Shown here: positions 57,020-64,000 of the stretch, piece after piece
Position numbering within the stretch: position 1 is the first letter of the stretch
Layout: every line of letters begins with the position of its first letter
DNA from: Pisaster brevispinus
Lineage: Eukaryota; Echinodermata; Asteroidea; Forcipulatida; Asteriidae
DNA: 64,000 nucleotides
Assembly: GCA_023634235.1 (NCBI GenBank)
Contig: JAMKCF010000032.1
Span: 1,078,695-1,142,694 of the forward strand
Reading direction: 5' to 3'
Notes under the pieces: generated by a model
What the model saw: only the letters and a program-made list of their open reading frames with translations
The model's database searches: none
Told to the model about the DNA's origin: nothing
Position numbers and translations under genes: made by a program

Positions 57020-57475
57020 ACCAATAGTAATAACTCGTAGCTCGTAACTCAAAATCCCAAACTCGTGGCACGACATTTGTAACTTGAAACTCGCTCTCGT
57101 TACTCGTAGCTAGTAGCTAGTAACTCGTAACTCGTAACTCTTATGAAACCCATACTCATGGCTCGTAATTTAAAACTCGTAATTCGTTACTCGTAACTCG
57201 TTACTCGTAACTGTTAACTAGTCGTAACTCATAACAATAGCAACTCGATACTAGTAACTCACTACTCTTAATTCGTAATTGGTAACTCGTATCTCATTGC
57301 TCGTAACTATAGTAACTCATAACTCAACACTCGTAGCTCGTAACTATAGTAACTCATAACTCAATACTCGTAGCTCGTAACTCGAAACTCAGAACTATTG
57401 AATCCTTGCTCGAACTCGTTACACCTCCTCGTAATTACCGATAACTCGTAACTCATAACTCGTAACTCATTTCAG
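57020..57475 (+). repeat. ACTCGTA heptamer array, degenerate
   Basis: Dozens of ACTCGTA, ACTCATA and GCTCGTA heptamers run across about 450 bp, with interspersed TAGT and ATAGTA words. The period is 7 with frequent slips. No coding function. Confidence 0.9.
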
Positions 57476-58430
57476 TCATACGTTTTATACACCACCCAAG
57501 AGCTCTTGTTTTTGTTCTTGTCCGTCTGACAAACAGAACAGTCCCGCGTGTGTGGCAGATAAAAGAAAGTGGGAGAGAAGGCTGGCTTTAGGTAAATATT
57601 GCATCGGAACAATGTTCTCTTTCCGCGTCGTGCAATATGTCAGAAGCTCCCCTCTCGGTTTATGTGTTTCTTCAAACTAAAGGTCTACTTTGCGGAGTTA
57701 GTTGCTGTCTTGGACGAAAGATAATGTTAAAGGATAATGTATCCCGCGAGGGTAGTTCAGTACCTTTTTTAATCAAAGGTCGACAACAAGACAACATGAC
57801 TTGATCCATTTGGCATGGACTCTAAATGAATAACATAATGGGTGGACCCCCATGAGATACAACTAAACAGCTAATGGATACTAAAGAGAAACAGGGTCTT
57901 AGGTTCGCCACGGTGTGATCTCCTCCTGGTCATTGGGTCAACTCTCCCGGGTACCAGTCTCTTACACCTGGGTGCAGAGAAGCAATTACGGTAAAGTGTT
58001 CTTGCCTTCGGACACATGTAACCACACGGTCTCCGGTCAGAGTTTTGACCCCACAAGCACATGATGACGTTACTGCCCTCATAACACACGTACATTGCAT
58101 GAAACCGTAGCATCCGGTTTGGAATCATGGTAAACGGGGGCAGTTAAACAGATCTATGGAGTGCATTTGATTAACATACGAAATTGTTTCTCGTGATGGG
58201 TAGGCTACCATCAAAGAGCCGTGTATTTACATCGGGCTAAGTTTTGACACTATCCCTTTACATTGCATAAAATGTAGTATACGGTATTGGTTAGGATAAA
58301 AACGCCATTGTTTCATTTTACTCTGTAAGCTTACCGATAAAGTTCATCTGGAACTGTTTTTCTGTGAAATAATCCCCTCTGAAATGGAGTTATACTAATA
58401 AATAAAACTATCTACAAAACCCTACAAATA
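57476..58430. other. Gene-free stretch, nothing recognised
   Basis: An 85-codon minus frame at 57871-58128 has no recognised domain. Confidence 0.4.
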
Positions 58431-58620
58431 ACGCAACAGCTGATTTCGGTTGTAACGAGCTAAATGGACAAAGTGTCTACATGCTAAAGAATTTTGCATG
58501 GTTTTTCCTTGTTCTCCTAACTCACACAACGGATTAAGCCCAAATTGCCGCAGGTTTGTTATTTCATGTATATGGTTGATCACACAAAACATGAACACTC
58601 TGTGACTATTTCGTCAGCTT
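58431..58620 (-). repeat. Family K repeat, minus-strand copy
   Basis: GCAACAGCTGATTTCGGTTG opens this copy and is the reverse complement of the end of the copy at 59335-59525. CATGCTAAAG, GGATTAAGCCCAAATT and GCAGGTTTGTTATTTCATG follow. Confidence 0.7.
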
Positions 58621-59334
58621 GACCAATCAAGTAAACAGCTGTGATGCATCATTGGTTTCCAACTGTTTTCAATGATCAAAGAAAATATCATTATCTAAAA
58701 ATAATATTAGTTTTTTTTAGTGATGGAGTTTGGCTTTGGACAAAAAAGCCATCATTTTAATACACTAATAGTTAACCTGAATGCTCCATGGCACTAAACA
58801 CACTGATAATGTAAAACAACCCAATGAAACACCACCATATGTTACAATAAATAACAAAGCAAAGAAAATAATAAACATTATTTAAAAGAAATGCTTGCAG
58901 TCTGGATTCAAAATCGTCAACTCATGGACTTGAACGAACATAAAGTGCTTAAAACGTGAGGTTCTACACTGTCAAATGAACGGTTCTTGTGCCGATTCAT
59001 TAAATTCTGCGGGTGAAATAAATAGTTTGTGTACTTGTCCCCTTAGATGCTCCGTAAGTTTCGGCTTCCGTCTCCAAACGACCACGGAGCTCAAGCGTTT
59101 ACTGTTTCGTTGTGTAGCGCTGGGTTTTATTGCTACTACAGGCGGCTAATGTCCACAGATGGATGAAACACTCTTCAATATTTTGACTCCCGAGAACATT
59201 AAACTCAATGATAAATTGCCGTTTAGGTAGAAAGCTGTTTTATAAACTGTGCTCTGTTCAACCATCAACTCTTAATCATTTATCACAGCTTCGTTGAAGA
59301 TTTTTTTATTAGTAAGTTAAAGGTAATATACGGG
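58621..59334. other. Interior between the two family K copies
   Basis: AT-rich DNA without a supported frame. It would be the interior if the inverted pair is one fold-back element. Confidence 0.35.
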
Positions 59335-59525
59335 ATTGGTAGAGCTGACGGTGTTCATGTTTTGGGTGATCAATCATATACATAGAATACCAAACCTTCA
59401 AAAATTGGGCTTAATCCATTGTGCAAGTCTGGAGAAAATAGTGAAAAACTATGAACAATTTATAGCATGTAAACACATTGTCAATTTTGGTAGTAACACC
59501 CGAAATCAGCTGTTGCGGTAGGCCC
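59335..59525 (+). repeat. Family K repeat, plus-strand copy
   Basis: It starts GGATTGGTAGAGCTGAC, contains GAGAAAATAGTGAAAAACTA, and ends ACCCGAAATCAGCTGTTGC. It is inverted relative to the copy at 58431-58620 and parallel to the copy at 42945. Confidence 0.7.
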
Positions 59526-59818
59526 CGTAAGTGAGAAAAATAATAATATTTCGAGCAGTTTGATGCATAATGGTAGACCATTTGTGGCCGGTTGAGGGCG
59601 CACGCAACCCGCAAACTAATAAAAGTGGGATGATTTATATTGAACTTGACAGCACGGTAATCATCGTCACTATTATTTTTGGCATCTCAAGACTCGCGTG
59701 TGTCTGATTTCTTGAGGCGTTGAGATTGTGGCCGCAAAAATCTAATTCGGTCAAGTGTAAAACTATGGGGTTTTTTTTCAAGACGTCACTTCAGGGGCCT
59801 CGCTCTCTTTGTTTTTCA
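59526..59818. other. Gene-free stretch, nothing recognised
   Basis: No exon or repeat is supported. Confidence 0.4.
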
Positions 59819-59950
59819 CCGATAGAGGGTGCATTTTAATTGTCCGTTCGATCGATGCGATTAATCTGCAGCGAGTAGTCTGCAGCGAGTAGTCAGCACT
59901 CTTTACCCTGCCATCTAGAGCAGGAGTTCATGCCAGCAGGGGGCGCTGTG
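59819..59950 (+). promoter_or_regulatory. Two CTCF-like motifs in one orientation
   Basis: CCAGCAGGGGGCGC at 59933-59946 is an essentially perfect match to the vertebrate CTCF core. CCGATAGAGGGTGC at 59819-59832 is a weaker match in the same orientation. A 16-bp direct duplication around GCAGCGAGTAGTC (59868-59895) lies between them. They sit 1.3 kb beyond the inferred 3' end of the cholinesterase coding region, which would suit a boundary element. Confidence 0.45.
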
Positions 59951-60761
59951 TCTGTCACTGCTAAAAATGAGTGCCAATACTAGATTCACATTTGGTATAC
60001 ATCGCTGTATCAAGCCAGTAAGTAATAACCCGAGCTGTGGTCACTTCTGTCTGCCTTCATAGAGGCTGTACAAGTCCCCCGTGTGTCTTCGAAAGTTAGG
60101 AACCTCTGGTTCCCATGTACATAGGTTAGAGTGTCTGTGCTTGACCATATGAAGCCTCGAGCCTCGTGTATACTTGTAGATTCATTTTGTCACAAAATGT
60201 GTATGCTTGGCCCATGGAGATTTGTATTACGCACTTAAAGGGAGCCTTAATTCGAGTTCACGCGAGACTTACACAGTCTACTGGGAATTTCACGGGAATG
60301 ATTAAGTTTCTCAGAACCATTTCAAGATGTCTGCCTGGCTCACCATTTTGGTGGATATTTTGGTGATTGAAATCAATCTGTTCTAATAACCTTTAAACCA
60401 GCATTTTTGAAAAGCTTGAGTTTTGGCGTTTTTCTGATCTGAGCACAAAGTTCAGAGTTTGCCAGAGAAAGAGGGGAATATCCATTCAGTAGTTGTAACA
60501 ATTTTTTTAATGCATGTTTCTATTTCGTCAACAGCCCTCTGTACAAAACGTCCAACTCATCGCGGTGTAGCATCGGTGTCTTGCCACTGGAGTGGCTGAG
60601 CTGTAAAAGTCTTATAGTACTAACGGATCCAACATCTTCACGAGGGAGGAACATCACGGCGACATACAGGTACATTTGAATCTTTAGCTTTAATAGTTTG
60701 CGGTGTCAAATGGGATTTTGCGTGTCCCCCATACGGTAAAATGATAAACTTTTGGGACACT
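59951..60761. other. Gene-free stretch, nothing recognised
   Basis: A 66-codon frame at 60166-60366 has no recognised content. Confidence 0.4.
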
Positions 60762-60915
60762 AGAGGCCTTTTCCAAACCTTGGCTTTGGCTCTGACTCCG
60801 GGTTTATCTCCGTCATCAATGTCAAAGTAGTGTGCATTTTGCACGCGTGCGTCAACATCGAACCGAGCCCGCCGCCGGAGCTGGTAGCCAGAGCCGATGT
60901 TTGGAAAACGCCCAA
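60762..60915. mobile_element. MITE with GGCCTTTTCCAAA-type terminal inverted repeats
   Basis: GAGGCCTTTTCCAAACCTTG on the left pairs with the reverse complement of the right end, GGGCGTTTTCCAAACATCGG. Inner GGCTTTGGCTCTGACTCCGG and GGCTCTGGCTACCAGCTCCGG also pair. The length is about 154 bp and it is related to the element at 28106-28275. The short frame reading rightward to CGGTACAG/GTAAAT is not a supported exon. Confidence 0.8.
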
Positions 60916-61279
60916 GCGCAACAGCAAACTCTACCCGGTACAGGTAAATCCACGAGGTTGCACATCACCGTGCACTTATACTTCGATCCACATAATCAAC
61001 CAAGAATTCTAAATATACAAACAAGATTCAACAAAAGTATTTCCACCTCTTGGAAGCAATAACAGAATTTCAGTTGTAACTTCAAAGGTTGCGCAGCAGC
61101 TGTTTCATCGTAACAATAAAACAGCATTTCCATGCACATTCAAAATCACATATTCGTCAATGCGCTTTACATTATTTAAAGTCCTACCAACAACTTTAGT
61201 TCTAAAAATATTAGCATTAATAAGAAGAAATGTGTTCGACAGTGTTCCAAGTTTTCACCGCATGTTGAAGGCTTGTCGT
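60916..61279. other. Probable 3' flank or UTR of the cholinesterase gene
   Basis: No feature other than position just beyond the inferred stop codon. I could not identify a convincing minus-strand AATAAA signal. Confidence 0.3.
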
Positions 61280-61380
61280 CTACTCCCCTGGACACTTTTC
61301 GCCGGTGCATGTCTCACTGCTGGAGCCGCCATCTTGGGTCCATCTGCTTGATGTGGTCTCTTGACCCTTTCGAGCCTCAC
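61280..61380 (-). CDS. Probable terminal coding exon of the cholinesterase
   Basis: The acceptor TTACTTGTCATCAG precedes 61380. The 101 nt continue the phase-1 codon left by the previous exon and give a 32-residue tail ending in TAG (61282-61280). The tail begins EARKGQETTSSRW and ends SETCTGEKCPGE. It is hydrophilic, Ser/Thr/Gly-rich with two Cys, and lacks both a GPI-type hydrophobic end and a tryptophan-rich tetramerisation helix. A secreted enzyme, perhaps disulphide-linked, would fit. Alternative 3' exons elsewhere are possible. Confidence 0.55.
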
Positions 61381-63696
61381 CTGATGACAAGTAAATCATT
61401 TAAAACATTTGTCAAGTAAGCAACGGTAACAATAAGTCATGGCACACTTATTTCTCTGTTTTCTCCGAAATGCAATGTCCTTGGAGAATCGAATTCCTTG
61501 ATATCCTAGACTGGGTCGTTCTACACATCTAAGAGGGGATCAGGTCCCAGAGTTGTGTGTTTTTTGTTTTGTTTTTTGAGGGGCTGAAATGTGTTTTCAC
61601 TCGATTACTGTACAAACATACAGACCCACCCCGATCTAACCCTCTGACAAAGTGGAGCCGTCCACTCTTTGTAACAGGCTTTCAGGTGTCCCGTTGACAG
61701 CATGTGCTACGTTCTCAGAATTCTAACACCCCTCGCCAGTTAAATCAAGCTTTTTGGCTTACTGGGGAGCCGATAACTAATGGAACCTTCCTTCTCTTTT
61801 TCGTAATTCTTGGGATACTCCTGCGCAAGAGTTACATCGAAATGTTACCTGAAGGAGTCGATATACTCCTCTGTTAAGGCAAGTAAACAGTTTGGTGTAA
61901 CTAACGTCAACCACCACTTCATACTCGTATGTATGAATCGCCCCTCAAAAAGTTGAAGTTCTCACAACTTTGTCATCCTTTTTTTCTAGTGACAAAGAAT
62001 AACTTACCAGCGGTTTTGATCAGTTTTGGAATGAACTCGTTCCAAAAGCGGCACTCTCTGGCTTTGATGCCACGCCCATTCAGCATCTCTGGTGCCAGAT
62101 CTTTATATTCGAGGCCCTCAACGGTGAACTGCGGCCACTCCATCTTTTTCTCTTCGTCTGTCAGCTTGTCGTCCAAGGAAGAAAGGTTTGGGTCACTGGA
62201 AAGGAAAGAACGGAGAGGAAAAGAGAATAACCCGAATTACCGAATATTATAGTGTCGAGCTAAAACAAAAAAAGGTCTAAACGCCAAGATGGGTCAAGGC
62301 TGATAACTACAAGCCCCGGCTTATCAAATCAGCCTCTACTGTTTCCTTTCTTTGTTTTTTCCAGCCTATAATAACGCGGTCTATTATGTTGTATTAATTA
62401 GTTTATGACAGTATGGAAGTAAACGTAAATTGAGTTGAATAATTGAAGTTGTCTCTGCGTTTGAAAACCAAATTGAGAGGTTCAGTTTCAATATGAAGTG
62501 GACATTACAGATCCCTCTCTTTAGTGTAGGTGTACGTGAGGAGTTCACAAGACTATATGGTGCACCCAGTTTGCTCTTCTTCATGTAGCTTTTATTTTGT
62601 ACAAGCTACATCATTATTACAATGCCTTATAATAATTTGAGTTTCATTCGGTATGAGGTATTGTGAAAACATGAGGGACTGTTAAACTTACCCAGTCTTT
62701 GCAAAGTTGGTCCAGTACTTGATCATACGCAGTGACATACGCACCTCCTCATCGGGGAATCTGAACTTATCGGAAGGGACCAGAGGCAAGCCGTAGACAA
62801 ACGCCATCTCCTCCCCATGACTGGCCCCCGCCCATCCCGGACTGAGGACAGGGTTGGACGGGTGATGTGTCATGTGGTAGCGATACACCTTACGCCCTGC
62901 CTTGGCGTAGGCTCTCGCAGAGTGATCTGCCGGACAGACGAACATCAAGTCGCCGCACGCTTGTGACAAGCTCTCAAGGTGGTTGCAGTCTTGTCTGTCT
63001 GCGCACGTGGCGTCGGTGTACATCATTTTGACCGCCTCGGTGACGATCGGGCTCGGGGACTAACCGGGTACGTACACAGGGGTTGCAGGGCAGCATACGT
63101 GGCGGTGTCGATGAACGGTGCCTCGTGGGTGACGTTGGGGAGGAAACTTATGACGTTGAACAATGCCCTCGTCGGCATTGACCCCCGATTATTGATGCTG
63201 CGTCGTTGATGGCGCCCTTCTCATACAGGTCAGGCACTGCTTCGGTTAAGAAAGTGCCGTCGTCGAACACAGGATAGAAGAAGGTAAATCCCGGCTCACC
63301 CAATGCCTGGCCTGAGCTGTTTGTCAAACCGGATAAATTAAACAAAATTGGCAATCTTTCTAGTCAATATAGTTTTATGCAATTACGAAACATAACAACC
63401 ATGCACAAACTATTAGTTGTGGCGATATGGTTGCAAGGTCAGCTACTTTCTATTGCAATCGGCATTATACAGTCTCACTAAAACGAAAGCTTGTCTTTGT
63501 ACGTTGTAAGGTCAGCATCACATACCTTTAGGTGTTGATTTTCGACGAAGATGTTGCCATCTTCAACTCTCTGCAAACAGTCTAGCAGCTCCTGTGAGGT
63601 TTCTTGCTCACAGCCGACCAGTTTCCCCAGAGCAAAGGCCCGCCCGCGAGCCGTCTTCCCGGACATGGAGGCCCAGTATGCGGAAGCTGCACCACT
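61280..63696 (-). CDS. Cholinesterase (acetylcholinesterase-like), 3' half of gene
   Basis: A serine hydrolase of the carboxylesterase type B/cholinesterase family, expected to be secreted or cell-surface and to hydrolyse choline esters. Four exons join in frame through GT-AG introns of 219, 496 and 627 bp at phases 0, 2 and 1. Visible family landmarks in order are SGAASAYWAS after the nucleophile elbow, ALGKLVGC, VNADEG with the catalytic Glu, FVCPADH, GASHGEEMAFVYGLPL with the catalytic His, MIKYWTNFAKTGDPN, and WPQFT with GRGIKARECRFWNEFIPKL. The 5' exons, including the GESAG serine, lie beyond 64000. Exon 62692-63306 contains three frameshifts. I cannot separate acetylcholinesterase from a related cholinesterase without the gorge and peripheral-site residues. 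Confidence 0.9.
62008..62195 (-). CDS. Cholinesterase exon for the C-terminal catalytic-domain end
   Basis: 188 nt, preceded by a fine acceptor (CTTTCCTTTCCAG) and followed by GTAAGT. The split Gly codon joins upstream GG to give KTGDPN, the usual position of this intron in cholinesterases. It encodes SSLDDKLTDEEKKMEWPQFT, LEYKDLAPEMLNGRGIKAR and ECRFWNEFIPKLIKTA. The Cys in ECRFW is the conserved half-cystine of the last intrachain disulphide. Confidence 0.93.
62692..63306 (-). CDS. Cholinesterase exon with catalytic Glu and His, frameshifted
   Basis: The acceptor GGCCAG precedes 63306 and the donor GG/GTAAGT follows 62692. It begins ALGEPGFTFFYPVFDDGTFL. The reading frame shifts at the G5 run (minus strand, 63182-63186), again near 63166-63168 (GGG) and again at the C4 run 63055-63058. 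Reading the appropriate frame on each side gives IIG, VNADEG (catalytic Glu), LFNVISFLPNVTHEAPFID, SPIVTEAVKMMYTD and GASHGEEMAFVYGLPL (catalytic His). Net change is one base. All three breaks lie in homopolymers while splice sites and motifs are intact, which suggests consensus errors. A recent pseudogene is the alternative. Confidence 0.88.
63526..63696 (-). CDS. Cholinesterase exon downstream of the nucleophile elbow
   Basis: 171 nt, 57 codons, phase 0 at both ends. The acceptor is ATTTTTCAATGCAG before 63696 and the donor is AAAG/GTATGT after 63526. It encodes SGAASAYWASMSG, RAFALGKLVGC, LLDCLQRVE and VENQHLK. This matches the helix and loop that follow the GESAG serine in cholinesterases (FQSGAPN...ALGKLVGC...ELLDCLR pattern). 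The Cys in KLVGC fits the conserved second disulphide. Confidence 0.92.
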
Positions 63697-63779
63697 CTGC
63701 ATTGAAAAATACATGGCCGAGTTTAACAATGAGCTCAAGAAATTCCAATCGAAAAAATAAAAGAAAAACAATTTGAAGA

Positions 63780-64000
63780 CATCCTTTATTAGTTTTACTA
63801 TATATTTCTGGTAATGAAACCAAGGATGCTTCATATGTGAACTTAATCAATGTAGCTCGTAAGCCTGAGGAAACCTGTACACAAGGGTGCTTGCATGCTA
63901 TGTGAAGCAGAAAACACCGGGGTGAACCTCTACTCTTCCACGATAACTTTTCTGGGCTCGTTTAATTGCTCTAGCAGTCCTACTGTTACACGGGGCAGCT
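63780..64000 (-). mobile_element. SINE family B copy in cholinesterase intron, runs off the window
   Basis: On the minus strand it matches 52850-53040 in order: CGATAA, CCCCGGTGTTTTCTGCTTCA, CACATAGC, CCTTGTGTACAGGTTTCCTC, AGGCTTACGAGCTAC and CATCCTTGGTTTCATTACCA. It lies upstream of the exon at 63526-63696 in antisense to none, that is, in the same orientation as the gene. The tRNA-like head would lie beyond 64000. Confidence 0.75.

Noticed and set aside
60830..60954. Plus-strand exon ending CGGTACAG/GTAAAT
   Set aside because: Most of it is the right half of a MITE; the donor-like site alone is not enough.
1..61200. Reverse transcriptase or transposase coding regions
   Set aside because: No frame shows catalytic motifs of these enzymes; all mobile elements seen are short and non-autonomous.
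63038..63075. A tiny intron (GTACGT...TTAG, 17 nt on the minus strand) explaining one frame break
   Set aside because: Far below any plausible intron length; a single-base change at the C4 run explains the frame better.
62979..63209. Plus-strand 76-codon frame over the cholinesterase exon
   Set aside because: Antisense shadow of the exon at 62692-63306.
1..64000. CRISPR array, bacterial operon, prophage or other prokaryotic defence system
   Set aside because: No direct-repeat/spacer array, no operon-like long frames and no ribosome-binding-site pattern; the tandem repeats are contiguous and eukaryotic in style.

Overview
The window reads as intergenic and intronic DNA of an animal, most likely a marine invertebrate deuterostome; an echinoderm, perhaps a sea star, is my best guess. 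The evidence is a split gene with GT-AG introns, AT-rich and compositionally uneven DNA, abundant microsatellites, and tRNA-derived SINEs and short inverted-repeat elements of a kind I associate with echinoderm genomes. No bacterial or viral gene organisation is visible. The species guess rests on remembered repeat style, not on a search.

The only convincing protein-coding gene lies at the right edge on the minus strand. It is the 3' half of a cholinesterase (acetylcholinesterase-like, alpha/beta-hydrolase) gene with four exons, at 63526-63696, 62692-63306, 62008-62195 and 61280-61380 (transcript order). The catalytic Glu and His are visible; the nucleophile-serine exon lies beyond 64000. The second exon has three reading-frame breaks, each at a G or C run, which looks more like consensus errors than decay. 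A single 90-nt candidate exon of unknown product sits at 17027-17116 (minus).

The other 61 kb is repeat-dominated. Layout: 0.9-1.6 kb degenerate minisatellite; 2.25-2.48 kb palindrome plus SINE; 4.43-4.85 kb array of AGGTCA half-sites; 4.89-5.92 kb element with long terminal inverted repeats; 7.66-8.67 kb inverted/tandem cluster of a tRNA-derived SINE; 9.3-13.4 kb poly-G-rich segment ending in a G-quadruplex-like tract; 16.3-16.6 kb CpG-richer patch with a CTCF-like site; 21.8-26.5 kb minisatellites, a CRE-containing inverted repeat, MITEs and a nested insertion carrying a histone-type 3' stem-loop; 28-31 kb MITE, compound microsatellite and SINE-like elements; 34-47 kb further minisatellites and MITEs; 50.3-51 kb large-unit tandem repeat; 52.6-53.4 kb SINE nested in an older repeat; 57.0-57.5 kb heptamer array; 58.4-59.5 kb inverted pair; 59.8-59.95 kb two CTCF-like sites; 60.76-60.92 kb MITE; then the cholinesterase gene with a SINE in its most 5' visible intron.

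I did not find a convincing new multi-gene system. The most unusual signals are the strand-biased AGGTCA array, the histone-like stem-loop inside a mobile repeat, the recurrent TTTG/GGGGTGTT compound microsatellite at six loci, and the inverted CRE hairpin.
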